The notes under the pieces: model-generated | Told to the model about the DNA's origin: nothing | Database searches by the model: none | Seen by the model: only the letters and a program-made list of their open reading frames with translations | Shown: positions 39,911 through 50,103 of the stretch, one piece after another | How positions within the stretch are numbered: position 1 is the first letter of the stretch | Layout of the letters: every line of letters starts with the position of its first letter | Translations under genes and position numbers: made by a program | Source: Pseudomonas brassicacearum subsp. brassicacearum | GTDB lineage: Bacteria > Pseudomonadota > Gammaproteobacteria > Pseudomonadales > Pseudomonadaceae | Assembly: GCF_008801605.1 (NCBI RefSeq) | Contig: NZ_VZPJ01000013.1 | Coordinates: forward strand, 62,001-126,000 | Length of the DNA: 64,000 nucleotides | Direction: 5' to 3'

Positions 39911-40951
39911 CTAGCCTGCCATCACTTCCCGAATATCCGCCGCCAATTCCCGCACCCGTGCTTCTTCGGTATCCCACGAGCACATGAAGCGTGCGCCGCC
40001 TTTGCCAATGAACGTGTAGAAACGCCAGCCCTTGGCGGTCAGCGCGGCGATGGCCGGTTCCGAGAGTTGCAGGAACACGCCGTTGGCCTGAACCGGGAAC
40101 ATCAGTTCCACGCCGGGAATGTCGCTGACCAGCTCTGCCAGCAATTGGGCGCAGTGGTTGGCGTGGCGGGCGTGCTTGAGCCAGGCCTGGTTTTGCAGCA
40201 GGCCGACCCAGGGCGCGGAGAGGAAGCGCATCTTCGAGGCCAGTTGCCCGGCCTGTTTGCAGCGATAGTCGAAGTCTTCGGCCAGGTCATGGTTGAAGAA
40301 CAGGATCGCCTCACCTACCGCCATGCCGTTTTTCGTGCCGCCGAAGCACAGCACGTCCACGCCGGCCTTCCAGGTCAGGTCGGCCGGGGAGCAGCCGAGG
40401 AAGGCGCAGGCGTTGGAAAAACGCGCGCCGTCCATGTGCAGGTTCAGCCCCAGTTCCTTGCAGGTGACGCTGATGGCGCGGATTTCTTCCGGGGTGTAGA
40501 CACTGCCGACTTCCGTGGCCTGGGTCAGGGTCACGACCCGGGGCTTGGGGTAGTGGATGTCCTGGCGCTTGAGGGCGATCTCACGGATCGACTCGGGGGT
40601 CAGCTTGCCGTTTTCGGTGCGCGCCACCAGCAGCTTGGAGCCGTTGGAGAAGAACTCCGGCGCGCCGCATTCGTCGGTTTCGACGTGGGCGGTTTCCGAG
40701 CAGATCACGCTGTGGTAACTCTGGCACAGTGAGGACAACGCCAAGGAGTTGGCCGCCGTGCCGTTGAACGCGAAGAACACTTCGCAGTCGGTTTCGAACA
40801 AGGCCCGGAAATCGTCCGCCGCGCGGTGGGTCCACTCGTCGTCGCCGTAGGCGCGTTGGTGACCCTGGTTGGCTTCTTCCATGGCCGCCCAGGCTTCGGG
40901 GCAAATGCCGGAATAGTTGTCGCTGGCAAACTGTTGACTCTTGTCGGTCAT
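39911..40951 (-). CDS. ltaA: Low-specificity L-threonine aldolase
   Basis: A 346-residue PLP enzyme that cleaves threonine or allo-threonine to glycine and acetaldehyde; with glycine from sarcosine it links to the serine/glycine pool. Start MTDKSQQFASDNYSGICPEAW follows AAGGAGC. The PLP lysine region is CFGGTKNGMAVGEAI. HMDGARFSNACAFL and the N-terminal NYSGICPEAWAAMEEANQ match the family. The order gbcB, ltaA, traX-like, glyA follows P. aeruginosa (PA5411-PA5415). Confidence 0.94.
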   Translation of the reverse strand: MTDKSQQFASDNYSGICPEAWAAMEEANQGHQRAYGDDEWTHRAADDFRALFETDCEVFFAFNGTAANSLALSSLCQSYHSVICSETAHVETDECGAPEFFSNGSKLLVARTENGKLTPESIREIALKRQDIHYPKPRVVTLTQATEVGSVYTPEEIRAISVTCKELGLNLHMDGARFSNACAFLGCSPADLTWKAGVDVLCFGGTKNGMAVGEAILFFNHDLAEDFDYRCKQAGQLASKMRFLSAPWVGLLQNQAWLKHARHANHCAQLLAELVSDIPGVELMFPVQANGVFLQLSEPAIAALTAKGWRFYTFIGKGGARFMCSWDTEEARVRELAADIREVMAG

Positions 40952-41185
40952 GGCCTTGCTCCTTGAATAGAGAGTCCTGGATAAAGAGATCCCTGGCGGA
41001 ATGCCCGGGTGGGGCGTTCCATGGTGCGGCGTGTTTGGGTCCACAGCGCCGTGTCGATCATGGTTCGGTGCGCTTGAGTGCGCAACGCCGTGATCTATGT
41101 TGGTGCGCACTTTACCCAAGATTAGCGGGGGAACACACCGGATGTTTCTGTCGGAAAGTATCAATCTCGTCGCGCGGCTTTATAC

Positions 41186-41890
41186 ATGAGCCGGCGCGAC
41201 GGAGCGCTGGACCTGCTCAAGTGGCTGGCTCTGTTGGCGATGGTGCTCGATCATCTGCGATATGTCGGTTTCTCCGTCGATTGGCTCTATGTGCCGGGCC
41301 GGTTGGCATTTCCGTGGTTCTGCCTGGCGATGGCGGCGAACCTGGCGCGCAACGACACCAGTACCGCCTCATGGCGTTACCTGGGCTGGCTGTTGTTATT
41401 CAGTGCCGTCAGCGAAATCCCCTACCGCTTGTTCATCCCTGATCCCGTCACCCTGAATGTGATGCCAACCCTGGTCCTGGGCTTGCTGGTGGCGCGCAGT
41501 TGGCGGGTGCCGACGCTGGAGGCGCGCGGCCTGGCCGCGGTGGCGTTGTTGTTGGCGGCACTGTTTTCATCGCAACTGATGTTCGGGTTCTTCGGTGTGT
41601 TGCTGCCGCTGGCGATGCTGCTGGTGTTTCGCCGGCCCTGGTATTTCGCCTTGTTGCCGGGGTTGGTCTGCGTGGCGGCCAATCAATGGCGGGTGTTGTA
41701 TGGCGCGGCATGGCTGGGGGATGGGGTGGCGTTGTGGGGGCTGGTGGCTTGCCTGATCGCGCCATGGCTTGGGCTGATGCTTTTGCGACAGGCTGGTCGT
41801 TTTCATCCACCGGCGATGCGGCGCTGGGCGTATGGCCTTTATCCCGCGCATTTCCTGTTACTGCTCGCGGTTCGCCATATCGTCGAGTAA
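41186..41890 (+). CDS. TraX-family membrane protein
   Basis: A 234-residue polytopic protein with about seven hydrophobic segments. It begins MSRRDGALDLLKWLALLAMVLDHLRYVGF, the TraX-type opening, and ends ALGVYP-like with RRWAYGLYPAHFLLLLAVRHIVE. TraX acetylates F-pilin in plasmids; chromosomal copies like this are probably membrane acyltransferases of unknown substrate. It is divergent from the threonine aldolase gene. Confidence 0.88.
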   Translation: MSRRDGALDLLKWLALLAMVLDHLRYVGFSVDWLYVPGRLAFPWFCLAMAANLARNDTSTASWRYLGWLLLFSAVSEIPYRLFIPDPVTLNVMPTLVLGLLVARSWRVPTLEARGLAAVALLLAALFSSQLMFGFFGVLLPLAMLLVFRRPWYFALLPGLVCVAANQWRVLYGAAWLGDGVALWGLVACLIAPWLGLMLLRQAGRFHPPAMRRWAYGLYPAHFLLLLAVRHIVE

Positions 41891-42205
41891 CCCTATGGGA
41901 GCAGCATCTTGGGAACTAAGGCGCGGGAGCAAAGCCAGTGGGAGCAAGGCTTGCCCGCGATGAAAGCGCCGCGCGCTCCCATGGACCGAGGCGCCTGGAT
42001 CGCGAGCAAGCTTTGCTCCCACAGTGCTATCGCGCAGGCCTTGCTCTCCGACTCTTTGATCCCATGTCGTAAACGCACCTTTGCGTGGCGTCCATAGGCA
42101 TTTGACATGCCTGCGCCAGCCATACCATCGCATCCAAAGGGCACGACCGAACGGTCCGTGCCTCACCGAGACGAAAGGCGCACCGCCGCCGCTGGGAGAG
42201 ACGCG
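41891..42205. other. Upstream region of the glyA-sox operon
   Basis: About 315 bases holding a REPIN (41938-42023) and the presumed promoter of glyA. A CATCGCATCCA motif near 42125 recalls part of the direct repeat upstream of choX (GGTCGCATCCAGT). The resemblance is short and may be chance. No gene is supported. Confidence 0.5.
41938..42023. repeat. REPIN upstream of glyA
   Basis: Inverted REP pair whose spacer (GAAAGCG.CGCG..CTCCCATGG) is almost the same as that at 39743-39864. The two are copies. Confidence 0.9.
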
Positions 42206-43459
<1,254 letters not shown>

Positions 43460-43480
43460 GTCGGTTTTGGAGTAATGACT

Positions 43481-44731
43481 ATGCAACGCTATTCGGGCTT
43501 CGGCCTCTTCAAACACTCTCTCAGCCATCACGAAAACTGGCAGCGGATGTGGCGCACGCCGACCCCGAAAAAGGTCTATGACGTGGTCATCGTCGGCGGT
43601 GGCGGGCATGGCCTGGCGACCGCCTACTACTTGGCCAAGGAACACGGCATCACCAACGTGGCCGTGGTCGAGAAGGGCTGGTTGGGCGGCGGTAACACCG
43701 CGCGCAACACCACCATCGTGCGCTCCAACTATCTGTGGGACGAATCGGCCCACCTGTACGAACACGCGATGAAACTCTGGGAAGGCCTGTCCCAGGACCT
43801 GAACTACAACGTGATGTTCTCCCAGCGTGGCGTCTACAACCTGTGCCACACCCTGCAGGACATCCGTGATTCCGAGCGTCGCGTCAGCGCCAACCGCCTC
43901 AACGGCGTGGACGGCGAGCTGCTCAACGCCAAGCAAGTGGCCGACGAGATCCCATACTTGGATTGCTCGAAGAACACCCGTTACCCGGTGATGGGCGCCA
44001 CCGTCCAGCGTCGCGGCGGCGTGGCCCGTCACGATGCCGTGGCCTGGGGCTTTGCCCGGGCGGCGGACGCGTTGGGCGTGGACCTGATCCAGCAGACCGA
44101 AGTGATCGGTTTCCGCAAGGAAAACGGCGTGTGCATCGGCGTGGAAACCAACAAGGGCTTCATCGGCGCCAAGCGTGTCGGCGTGGTGACCGCTGGTAAC
44201 TCCGGACACATGGCCAAGCTCGCGGGCTTCCGCCTGCCGATCGAATCCCACCCGCTGCAAGCGCTGGTGTCGGAGCCGATCAAGCCGATTATCGACAGCG
44301 TGATCATGTCCAACGCCGTGCACGGCTACATCAGCCAGTCCGACAAGGGCGACCTGGTGATCGGCGCCGGTATCGACGGCTACAACGGCTACGGCCAGCG
44401 TGGTTCGTACCCGGTGATCGAACACACCATCCAGGCCATCGTCGAAATGTTCCCGGTGCTCTCGCGGGTGCGCATGAACCGTCAGTGGGGCGGCATCGTC
44501 GACACCACGCCGGACGCCTGCCCGATCATCTCCAAGACCCCGGTGCCGAACATGTTCTTCAACTGCGGTTGGGGCACCGGCGGCTTCAAGGCAACACCGG
44601 GCTCGGGCAACGTCTTCGCTGCAAGCCTGGCCAAGGGTGAAATGCATCCGCTGGCCGCGCCGTTTTCCATCGACCGTTTCCACAACGGCGCACTGATCGA
44701 CGAACACGGCGCTGCTGCCGTCGCCCACTAA
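43481..44731 (+). CDS. soxB: Sarcosine oxidase beta subunit
   Basis: A 416-residue flavoprotein subunit of heterotetrameric sarcosine oxidase, which converts sarcosine, oxygen and tetrahydrofolate to glycine, hydrogen peroxide and 5,10-methylene-tetrahydrofolate. The FAD motif VIVGGGGHGLATAYYL lies at 36-51. H184 in RRGGVARHDAVAWG matches the covalent FMN-binding position. I start it at the second ATG (MQRYSGFGLF), because the GGAG lies eight bases before it but only two before the first ATG. Confidence 0.97.
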   Translation: MQRYSGFGLFKHSLSHHENWQRMWRTPTPKKVYDVVIVGGGGHGLATAYYLAKEHGITNVAVVEKGWLGGGNTARNTTIVRSNYLWDESAHLYEHAMKLWEGLSQDLNYNVMFSQRGVYNLCHTLQDIRDSERRVSANRLNGVDGELLNAKQVADEIPYLDCSKNTRYPVMGATVQRRGGVARHDAVAWGFARAADALGVDLIQQTEVIGFRKENGVCIGVETNKGFIGAKRVGVVTAGNSGHMAKLAGFRLPIESHPLQALVSEPIKPIIDSVIMSNAVHGYISQSDKGDLVIGAGIDGYNGYGQRGSYPVIEHTIQAIVEMFPVLSRVRMNRQWGGIVDTTPDACPIISKTPVPNMFFNCGWGTGGFKATPGSGNVFAASLAKGEMHPLAAPFSIDRFHNGALIDEHGAAAVAH

Positions 44732-44745
44732 CAGGAGAAATCCCT

Positions 44746-45075
44746 ATGTTGCACATCTTCTGTCCTCACTGCGGCGAACTGCGCTCCGAAGAGGAATTCC
44801 ATGCATCCGGCCAGGCGCATATCCCGCGTCCACTGGATCCGAACGCCTGCACCGACGAACAGTGGGGCGACTACATGTTCTTCCGTGACAACCCGCGCGG
44901 GTTGCACCATGAGCTGTGGGATCACGTCGCCGGTTGCCGCCAGTACTTCAACGTGACCCGCGACACCGTGACCTACGAGATTCTCGAAACCTACAAGATC
45001 GGCCAAAAGCCGCAATTCACCGACAAGGCTGACAGTCCGAAAGCGGCCGCACAGGCTCTGGGAGAGAAGGTATGA
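44746..45075 (+). CDS. soxD: Sarcosine oxidase delta subunit
   Basis: A 109-residue small subunit with zinc-binding cysteines C6 and C9 (FCPHCGELRSE) and H60/C64 (WDHVAGCRQYF), as known for heterotetrameric sarcosine oxidases. AGGAGAAA precedes the ATG. Its stop overlaps soxA by four bases (ATGA). Confidence 0.97.
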   Translation: MLHIFCPHCGELRSEEEFHASGQAHIPRPLDPNACTDEQWGDYMFFRDNPRGLHHELWDHVAGCRQYFNVTRDTVTYEILETYKIGQKPQFTDKADSPKAAAQALGEKV

Positions 45076-48000
45076 GCCAGATCAATCGCCTGTCCAACGG
45101 TGGACGGATCGACCGCAACAAAGCGCTGAGCTTCACCTTCAACGGCCAGACCTACAAAGGCTTCGAGGGCGATTCCCTGGCCGCTGCGCTGCTGGCCAAC
45201 GGTGTCGACATCATTGGCCGCAGCTTCAAGTATTCGCGTCCTCGCGGCATCTTCGCCGCCGGTGCCGAAGAGCCGAACGCCGTGCTGCAGATCGGTGCCA
45301 CCGAAGCCACACAAATCCCTAACGTGCGCGCCACGCAACAGGCGCTGTACCAGGGTCTGGTCGCCACCAGCACCAACGGCTGGCCGAACGTGAACAACGA
45401 CATGATGGGCATTCTCGGCAAGGTCGGCGGCAAACTGATGCCGCCGGGCTTCTACTACAAAACCTTCATGTACCCGCAATCGTTCTGGATGACCTACGAG
45501 AAGTACATCCGCAAGGCTGCCGGCCTGGGTCGCTCGCCGACCGAGAACGATCCGGACACCTACGACTACATGAACCGCCACTGCGACGTGCTGATCGTCG
45601 GCGCTGGCCCTGCCGGCCTGGCCGCCGCACTGGCCGCGGCCCGCAGCGGTGCGCGCGTCATCCTGGCCGATGAGCAGGAAGAGTTCGGCGGCAGCCTGCT
45701 CGACTCCCGCGAGAGCCTGGACGGCAAGCCTGCGATCGAATGGGTCGCTGCGGCGGTGGCTGAACTGCGCTCGATGCCAGAAGTGGTGTTGCTGCCTCGC
45801 GCCACGGTGAACGGTTACCACGACCATAACTTCTTGACCATCCATGAGCGCCTTACCGACCACCTCGGTGATCGAGCGCCCATCGGCCAGGTCCGCCAGC
45901 GCATCAACCGCGTCCGCGCCAAGCGCGTGGTCCTGGCGACCGGCACCTGCGAGCGTCCGCTGGTCTACGGCAACAACGACGTGCCGGGCAACATGCTGGC
46001 CGGTGCGGTGTCCACCTACGTGCGTCGCTACGGCGTGGCACCGGGCAAGAAACTGGTGCTGAGCACCAACAACGACCATGCCTATCGCGTGGCCCTGGAC
46101 TGGTTCGACGCCGGCCTGCAAGTGGTGGCCGTTGCCGATGCGCGCAGCAACCCGCGTGGTGCGCTGGTGGAAGAAGCCCGCGCCAAGGGCATTCGCATCC
46201 TCACCGGCAGCGCCGTGATCGAGGCCCGCGGCAGCAAGCGCGTCACCGGGGCACGTGTTGCCGCGATCGACGTCCGTGCCCACAAAGTCACCAGCCCCGG
46301 CGAATGGCTGGACTGTGACCTGGTGGCCAGTTCCGGCGGCTACAGCCCGGTGGTTCACCTGGCTTCGCACCTGGGTGGCAAGCCGATCTGGCGTGAAGAT
46401 ATCCTCGGTTTCGTACCGGGCGAAGCACCGCAAAAGCGCGTGTGCGTCGGTGGTGTGAACGGTGTCTACAGCCTTGGCGATAGCTTGGCCGATGGCTTCG
46501 AGGGCGGCGTGCGCGCGGCCAACGAAGCCGGCTTCAAGGCAGTGGAGGGCGTGTTGCCCAAAGCCCTGAGTCGTCACGAAGAGCCAACCCTGGCGCTGTT
46601 CCAGGTGCCCCACGAAAAATCCACTGCACGGGCGCCGAAGCAATTCGTCGACCTGCAGAACGACGTCACCGCCGCCGCCATCGAGCTCGCCACCCGCGAA
46701 GGCTTCGAGTCGGTGGAGCACGTCAAGCGCTACACCGCACTGGGCTTCGGTACCGACCAGGGCAAGCTGGGCAACGTCAACGGCCTGGCCATCGCGGCCC
46801 GCTCGCTGAACGTGAGCATCCCGCAGATGGGCACCACCATGTTCCGTCCGAACTACACGCCGGTAACCTTCGGCGCGGTGGCTGGTCGGCACTGTGGGCA
46901 CATCTTCGAGCCGGTGCGCTTCACTGCGCTGCATGCCTGGCATGTGAAAAACGGCGCCGAGTTCGAAGACGTCGGCCAGTGGAAGCGCCCTTGGTACTTC
47001 CCGAAGAACGGTGAAGATCTGCATGCCGCGGTCAAGCGCGAATGCAAGGCCGTGCGCGACAGCGTTGGCCTGCTGGATGCCTCCACCCTGGGCAAGATCG
47101 ACATCCAGGGCCCGGACGCCCGCGAGTTCCTCAACCGCGTCTACACCAACGCCTGGACCAAGCTCGACGTGGGCAAGGCCCGCTACGGTCTGATGTGCAA
47201 GGAAGACGGCATGGTCTTCGACGACGGCGTGACAGCCTGTCTGGCGGACAACCACTTCCTGATGACCACCACCACGGGTGGCGCGGCGCGCGTGCTGCAA
47301 TGGCTGGAGATCTATCACCAGACCGAATGGCCGGACCTGAAGGTGTACTTCACCTCGGTCACCGACCACTGGGCGACCATGACCCTGTCGGGCCCCAACA
47401 GCCGCAAGCTGCTGAGCGACGTCACCGACATCGACCTGGACAAGGACGCTTTCCCGTTCATGACCTGGAAGGAAGGCCTGGTGGGCGGCGTGCCGGCGCG
47501 GGTGTTCCGGATCTCGTTTACCGGTGAGCTGTCGTACGAAATCAACGTGCAGGCCGACTACGCCATGGGCGTGCTCGAGCAGATCGTCGAGGCCGGCAAG
47601 AAGTACAACCTGACCCCGTATGGCACCGAGACCATGCACGTATTGCGGGCCGAGAAGGGCTTCATCATCGTCGGTCAGGACACTGACAGCTCGATGACCC
47701 CGGACGACCTGAACATGGGCTGGTGTGTAGGGCGGACCAAGCCGTTCTCGTGGATCGGCTGGCGCGGCATGAATCGCGAAGATTGCGTGCGTGAAGACCG
47801 CAAGCAACTGGTGGGTCTCAAGCCGATCGACCCGAATGTCTGGCTGCCGGAAGGCGCACAACTGGTGTTCAACACCAAGCAGGCGATTCCGATGACCATG
47901 GTTGGCCACGTGACCTCCAGCTATGCCCACAACTCCCTGGGTTATTCATTTGCCATGGGTGTGGTCAGGGGCGGCCTCAAGCGGATGGGCGAGCGGGTGT

Positions 48001-48089
48001 TCGCGCCATTGGCCGACGGCAGCGTGATCGAGGCAGAGATCGTTTCTTCGGTGTTCTTCGATCCGAAGGGGGATCGGCAGAACATTTAA
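45072..48089 (+). CDS. soxA: Sarcosine oxidase alpha subunit
   Basis: A 1005-residue subunit. The N-terminal 2Fe-2S-like fold (FTFNGQTYKGFEGDSLAAAL) is followed by a NAD-binding Rossmann domain (VLIVGAGPAGLAAALAAARSG at about 177) and a C-terminal GcvT-type tetrahydrofolate-binding domain (from about 610; GLLDASTLGKIDIQGPDARE). Length and order are standard. It is coupled to soxD. Confidence 0.97.
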   Translation: MSQINRLSNGGRIDRNKALSFTFNGQTYKGFEGDSLAAALLANGVDIIGRSFKYSRPRGIFAAGAEEPNAVLQIGATEATQIPNVRATQQALYQGLVATSTNGWPNVNNDMMGILGKVGGKLMPPGFYYKTFMYPQSFWMTYEKYIRKAAGLGRSPTENDPDTYDYMNRHCDVLIVGAGPAGLAAALAAARSGARVILADEQEEFGGSLLDSRESLDGKPAIEWVAAAVAELRSMPEVVLLPRATVNGYHDHNFLTIHERLTDHLGDRAPIGQVRQRINRVRAKRVVLATGTCERPLVYGNNDVPGNMLAGAVSTYVRRYGVAPGKKLVLSTNNDHAYRVALDWFDAGLQVVAVADARSNPRGALVEEARAKGIRILTGSAVIEARGSKRVTGARVAAIDVRAHKVTSPGEWLDCDLVASSGGYSPVVHLASHLGGKPIWREDILGFVPGEAPQKRVCVGGVNGVYSLGDSLADGFEGGVRAANEAGFKAVEGVLPKALSRHEEPTLALFQVPHEKSTARAPKQFVDLQNDVTAAAIELATREGFESVEHVKRYTALGFGTDQGKLGNVNGLAIAARSLNVSIPQMGTTMFRPNYTPVTFGAVAGRHCGHIFEPVRFTALHAWHVKNGAEFEDVGQWKRPWYFPKNGEDLHAAVKRECKAVRDSVGLLDASTLGKIDIQGPDAREFLNRVYTNAWTKLDVGKARYGLMCKEDGMVFDDGVTACLADNHFLMTTTTGGAARVLQWLEIYHQTEWPDLKVYFTSVTDHWATMTLSGPNSRKLLSDVTDIDLDKDAFPFMTWKEGLVGGVPARVFRISFTGELSYEINVQADYAMGVLEQIVEAGKKYNLTPYGTETMHVLRAEKGFIIVGQDTDSSMTPDDLNMGWCVGRTKPFSWIGWRGMNREDCVREDRKQLVGLKPIDPNVWLPEGAQLVFNTKQAIPMTMVGHVTSSYAHNSLGYSFAMGVVRGGLKRMGERVFAPLADGSVIEAEIVSSVFFDPKGDRQNI

Positions 48090-48114
48090 CACTTGAGCCC
48101 TGTGGTGAGGGGCG

Positions 48115-48203
48115 TGTGGGAGCAAAGCTTGCTCGCGATGCAGGCGACACGGTAGCCATCAGACCGAGTTATCGTTCATCGCGGGCAAGCCTTGCTCCCA
48201 CAG
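48115..48203. repeat. REPIN between soxA and soxG
   Basis: Inverted REP pair inside the sox operon, which could reduce expression of soxG relative to soxBDA. Confidence 0.9.
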
Positions 48204-48249
48204 CGTCAAGCACCGGCAGGTCGAGCAAGCATTCAGACAGGTGCTCCAC

Positions 48250-48882
48250 ATGACCGCAGTCAACGTGTACCAACAACGCCCAACCACCGGGGCCAAGGCC
48301 GAGTCGTCGCTGCACCATGCCGACCTCGCCAGCCTGGTGGGCAAGGGCCGCAAGAACGCCGGTGTGACCGTGCGCGAGAAAAAACTCCTGGGCCACCTGA
48401 CCCTTCGTGGCGACGGTCACGACCCGGCGTTCGCCGCCGGTGTGCACAAGGCCCTGGGCCTGGAATTGCCAGGTGCGCTGACCGTCATCGTCAAGGGTGA
48501 AACCAGCCTGCAATGGCTTGGCCCGGATGAATGGCTGTTGGTGGTGCCCACTGGCGAAGAGTTCACCGCCGAGCAGAAACTGCGCGAAGCCCTGGGCGAG
48601 CTGCACATCCAGATCGTCAACGTCAGCGGCGGCCAGCAGATCCTCGAACTGTCCGGCCCGAACGTGCGCGACGTGCTGATGAAGTCCACCAGCTATGACG
48701 TTCACCCAAGCAACTTCCCGGTGGGCAAGGCCGTGGGCACGGTGTTCGCCAAGTCGCAACTGGTGATCCGCCACACGGGCGAAGACACCTGGGAACTGGT
48801 GATCCGCCGCAGCTTCTCGGATTACTGGTGGCTGTGGTTGCAGGATGCCGCGGCTGAGTATGGCTTGAGCGTGCAGGGCTGA
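48250..48882 (+). CDS. soxG: Sarcosine oxidase gamma subunit
   Basis: A 210-residue subunit with the GcvT-like fold (VIVKGETSLQWLGPDEWLLVV, then IVNVSGGQQILELSGPNVRDVLMK). I start it at ATG 48250 (MTAVNVYQQ); an in-frame GTG nine bases upstream is an alternative. It completes the heterotetramer. Separation from soxA by a REPIN is unusual for sox operons, which are normally tight. Confidence 0.95.
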   Translation: MTAVNVYQQRPTTGAKAESSLHHADLASLVGKGRKNAGVTVREKKLLGHLTLRGDGHDPAFAAGVHKALGLELPGALTVIVKGETSLQWLGPDEWLLVVPTGEEFTAEQKLREALGELHIQIVNVSGGQQILELSGPNVRDVLMKSTSYDVHPSNFPVGKAVGTVFAKSQLVIRHTGEDTWELVIRRSFSDYWWLWLQDAAAEYGLSVQG

Positions 48883-48909
48883 AACACTGCAGTCCTTGTG
48901 GAAGCAAAA

Positions 48910-48998
48910 CTGTGGGAGCAAAGCTTGCTCGCGATGCGGGCGCTTGAGTTCCAGATAGACCGCGTTGTTTTTATCGCGAGCAAGCTTTGCTCCCACAG
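48910..48998. repeat. REPIN between soxG and purU
   Basis: Inverted REP pair of the AAAGCTTGCTCGCGA type. Confidence 0.9.
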
Positions 48999-49064
48999 AT
49001 AAATCCTCCGCCACAGGTTCTGTGTCCGGCGGGGGGTTATCCATAACAAACAGGAGTCACCGCA

Positions 49065-49922
49065 ATGAGCCGCGCCCCAGACACATGGATCTTGACTGCC
49101 GACTGCCCCAGCGTGCTCGGCACGGTGGACGCGGTGACCCGCTTTCTGTTCGAGCAGGGCTGCTACGTCACCGAGCACCACTCCTTCGACGACCGGCTCT
49201 CGGGACGCTTCTTCATTCGCGTGGAGTTTCGCCAACCGGAAGGTTTTGACGAACAGAATTTCCGTTCCGGCCTGGCCGAGCGTGCCGAAGCCTTCGGCAT
49301 GGTTTTCGAACTGACGCCGCCCAACTACCGGCCCAAAGTGGTGATCATGGTCTCCAAGGCCGATCACTGCCTCAACGACTTGCTCTACCGCCAGCGCATC
49401 GGCCAGTTGTCCATGGACGTGGTGGCCGTGGTGTCCAACCACCCCGACCTCAAGCCGCTGGCCGACTGGCACCAGATTCCCTACTACCATTTCCCCCTGG
49501 ACCCGAACGACAAGCCTTCCCAGGAGCGGCAGGTGTGGCAGGTGATCGAAGACACCGGCGCCGAGCTGGTAATCCTTGCGCGCTACATGCAAGTGCTGTC
49601 GCCGGAGCTGTGTCGCAAGCTCGACGGCAAGGCGATCAACATCCACCACTCGCTGCTGCCGGGTTTCAAGGGCGCCAAGCCGTATCACCAGGCCTACAAC
49701 AAAGGCGTGAAGCTGGTGGGCGCCACGGCGCACTACATCAACAACGACCTGGATGAAGGTCCGATCATCGCCCAGGGCGTGGAAGTGGTGGACCACAGCC
49801 ACTATCCCGAAGACCTGATCGCCAAGGGCCGGGACATCGAAGGGCTCACCCTGGCCCGGGCCGTGGGGTATCACATCGAACGAAGGGTGTTCTTGAACGC
49901 CAATCGCACTGTCGTTCTTTAG
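49065..49922 (+). CDS. purU: Formyltetrahydrofolate deformylase
   Basis: A 285-residue enzyme hydrolysing 10-formyl-tetrahydrofolate to formate and tetrahydrofolate. An N-terminal ACT domain (residues 8-80, LTADCPSVLGTVDAVTRFL) precedes a formyltransferase-fold domain (KVVIMVSKADHCLNDLL; catalytic N-H segment INIHHSLLPGFKGAKPYHQA and DEGPIIAQ). In this operon it would return excess one-carbon units from sarcosine to formate and regenerate free folate. Confidence 0.96.
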   Translation: MSRAPDTWILTADCPSVLGTVDAVTRFLFEQGCYVTEHHSFDDRLSGRFFIRVEFRQPEGFDEQNFRSGLAERAEAFGMVFELTPPNYRPKVVIMVSKADHCLNDLLYRQRIGQLSMDVVAVVSNHPDLKPLADWHQIPYYHFPLDPNDKPSQERQVWQVIEDTGAELVILARYMQVLSPELCRKLDGKAINIHHSLLPGFKGAKPYHQAYNKGVKLVGATAHYINNDLDEGPIIAQGVEVVDHSHYPEDLIAKGRDIEGLTLARAVGYHIERRVFLNANRTVVL

Positions 49923-49927
49923 ACCGA

Positions 49928-49995
49928 CATCGCGAGCAAGCTCGCTCCCACAGGGAGTACGCGATCAACTGTGGGAGCGAGCTTGCTCGCGATGA
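49928..49995. repeat. REPIN between purU and fdhA
   Basis: Near-perfect inverted REP pair with a short (about 18-base) spacer. Confidence 0.92.
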
Positions 49996-50103
49996 GGCCC
50001 TTACAGACAACAAAGAAACAAAGACACAAGCACTAACCCGAGCAATCAACGCGCTGCCTGCCTGGGCAACGCAGTTCCACAAAAACAACAGCGAGGTGAA
50101 AGC

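Noticed and set aside
41891..42205. Glycine riboswitch ahead of glyA
   Set aside because: The GGAGAG...GGAC-type glycine aptamer pattern is not visible; a GbdR-controlled promoter is the simpler explanation.
44991..47930. 979-residue leftward frame opposite soxA
   Set aside because: Antisense shadow of the recognised sarcosine oxidase alpha gene.
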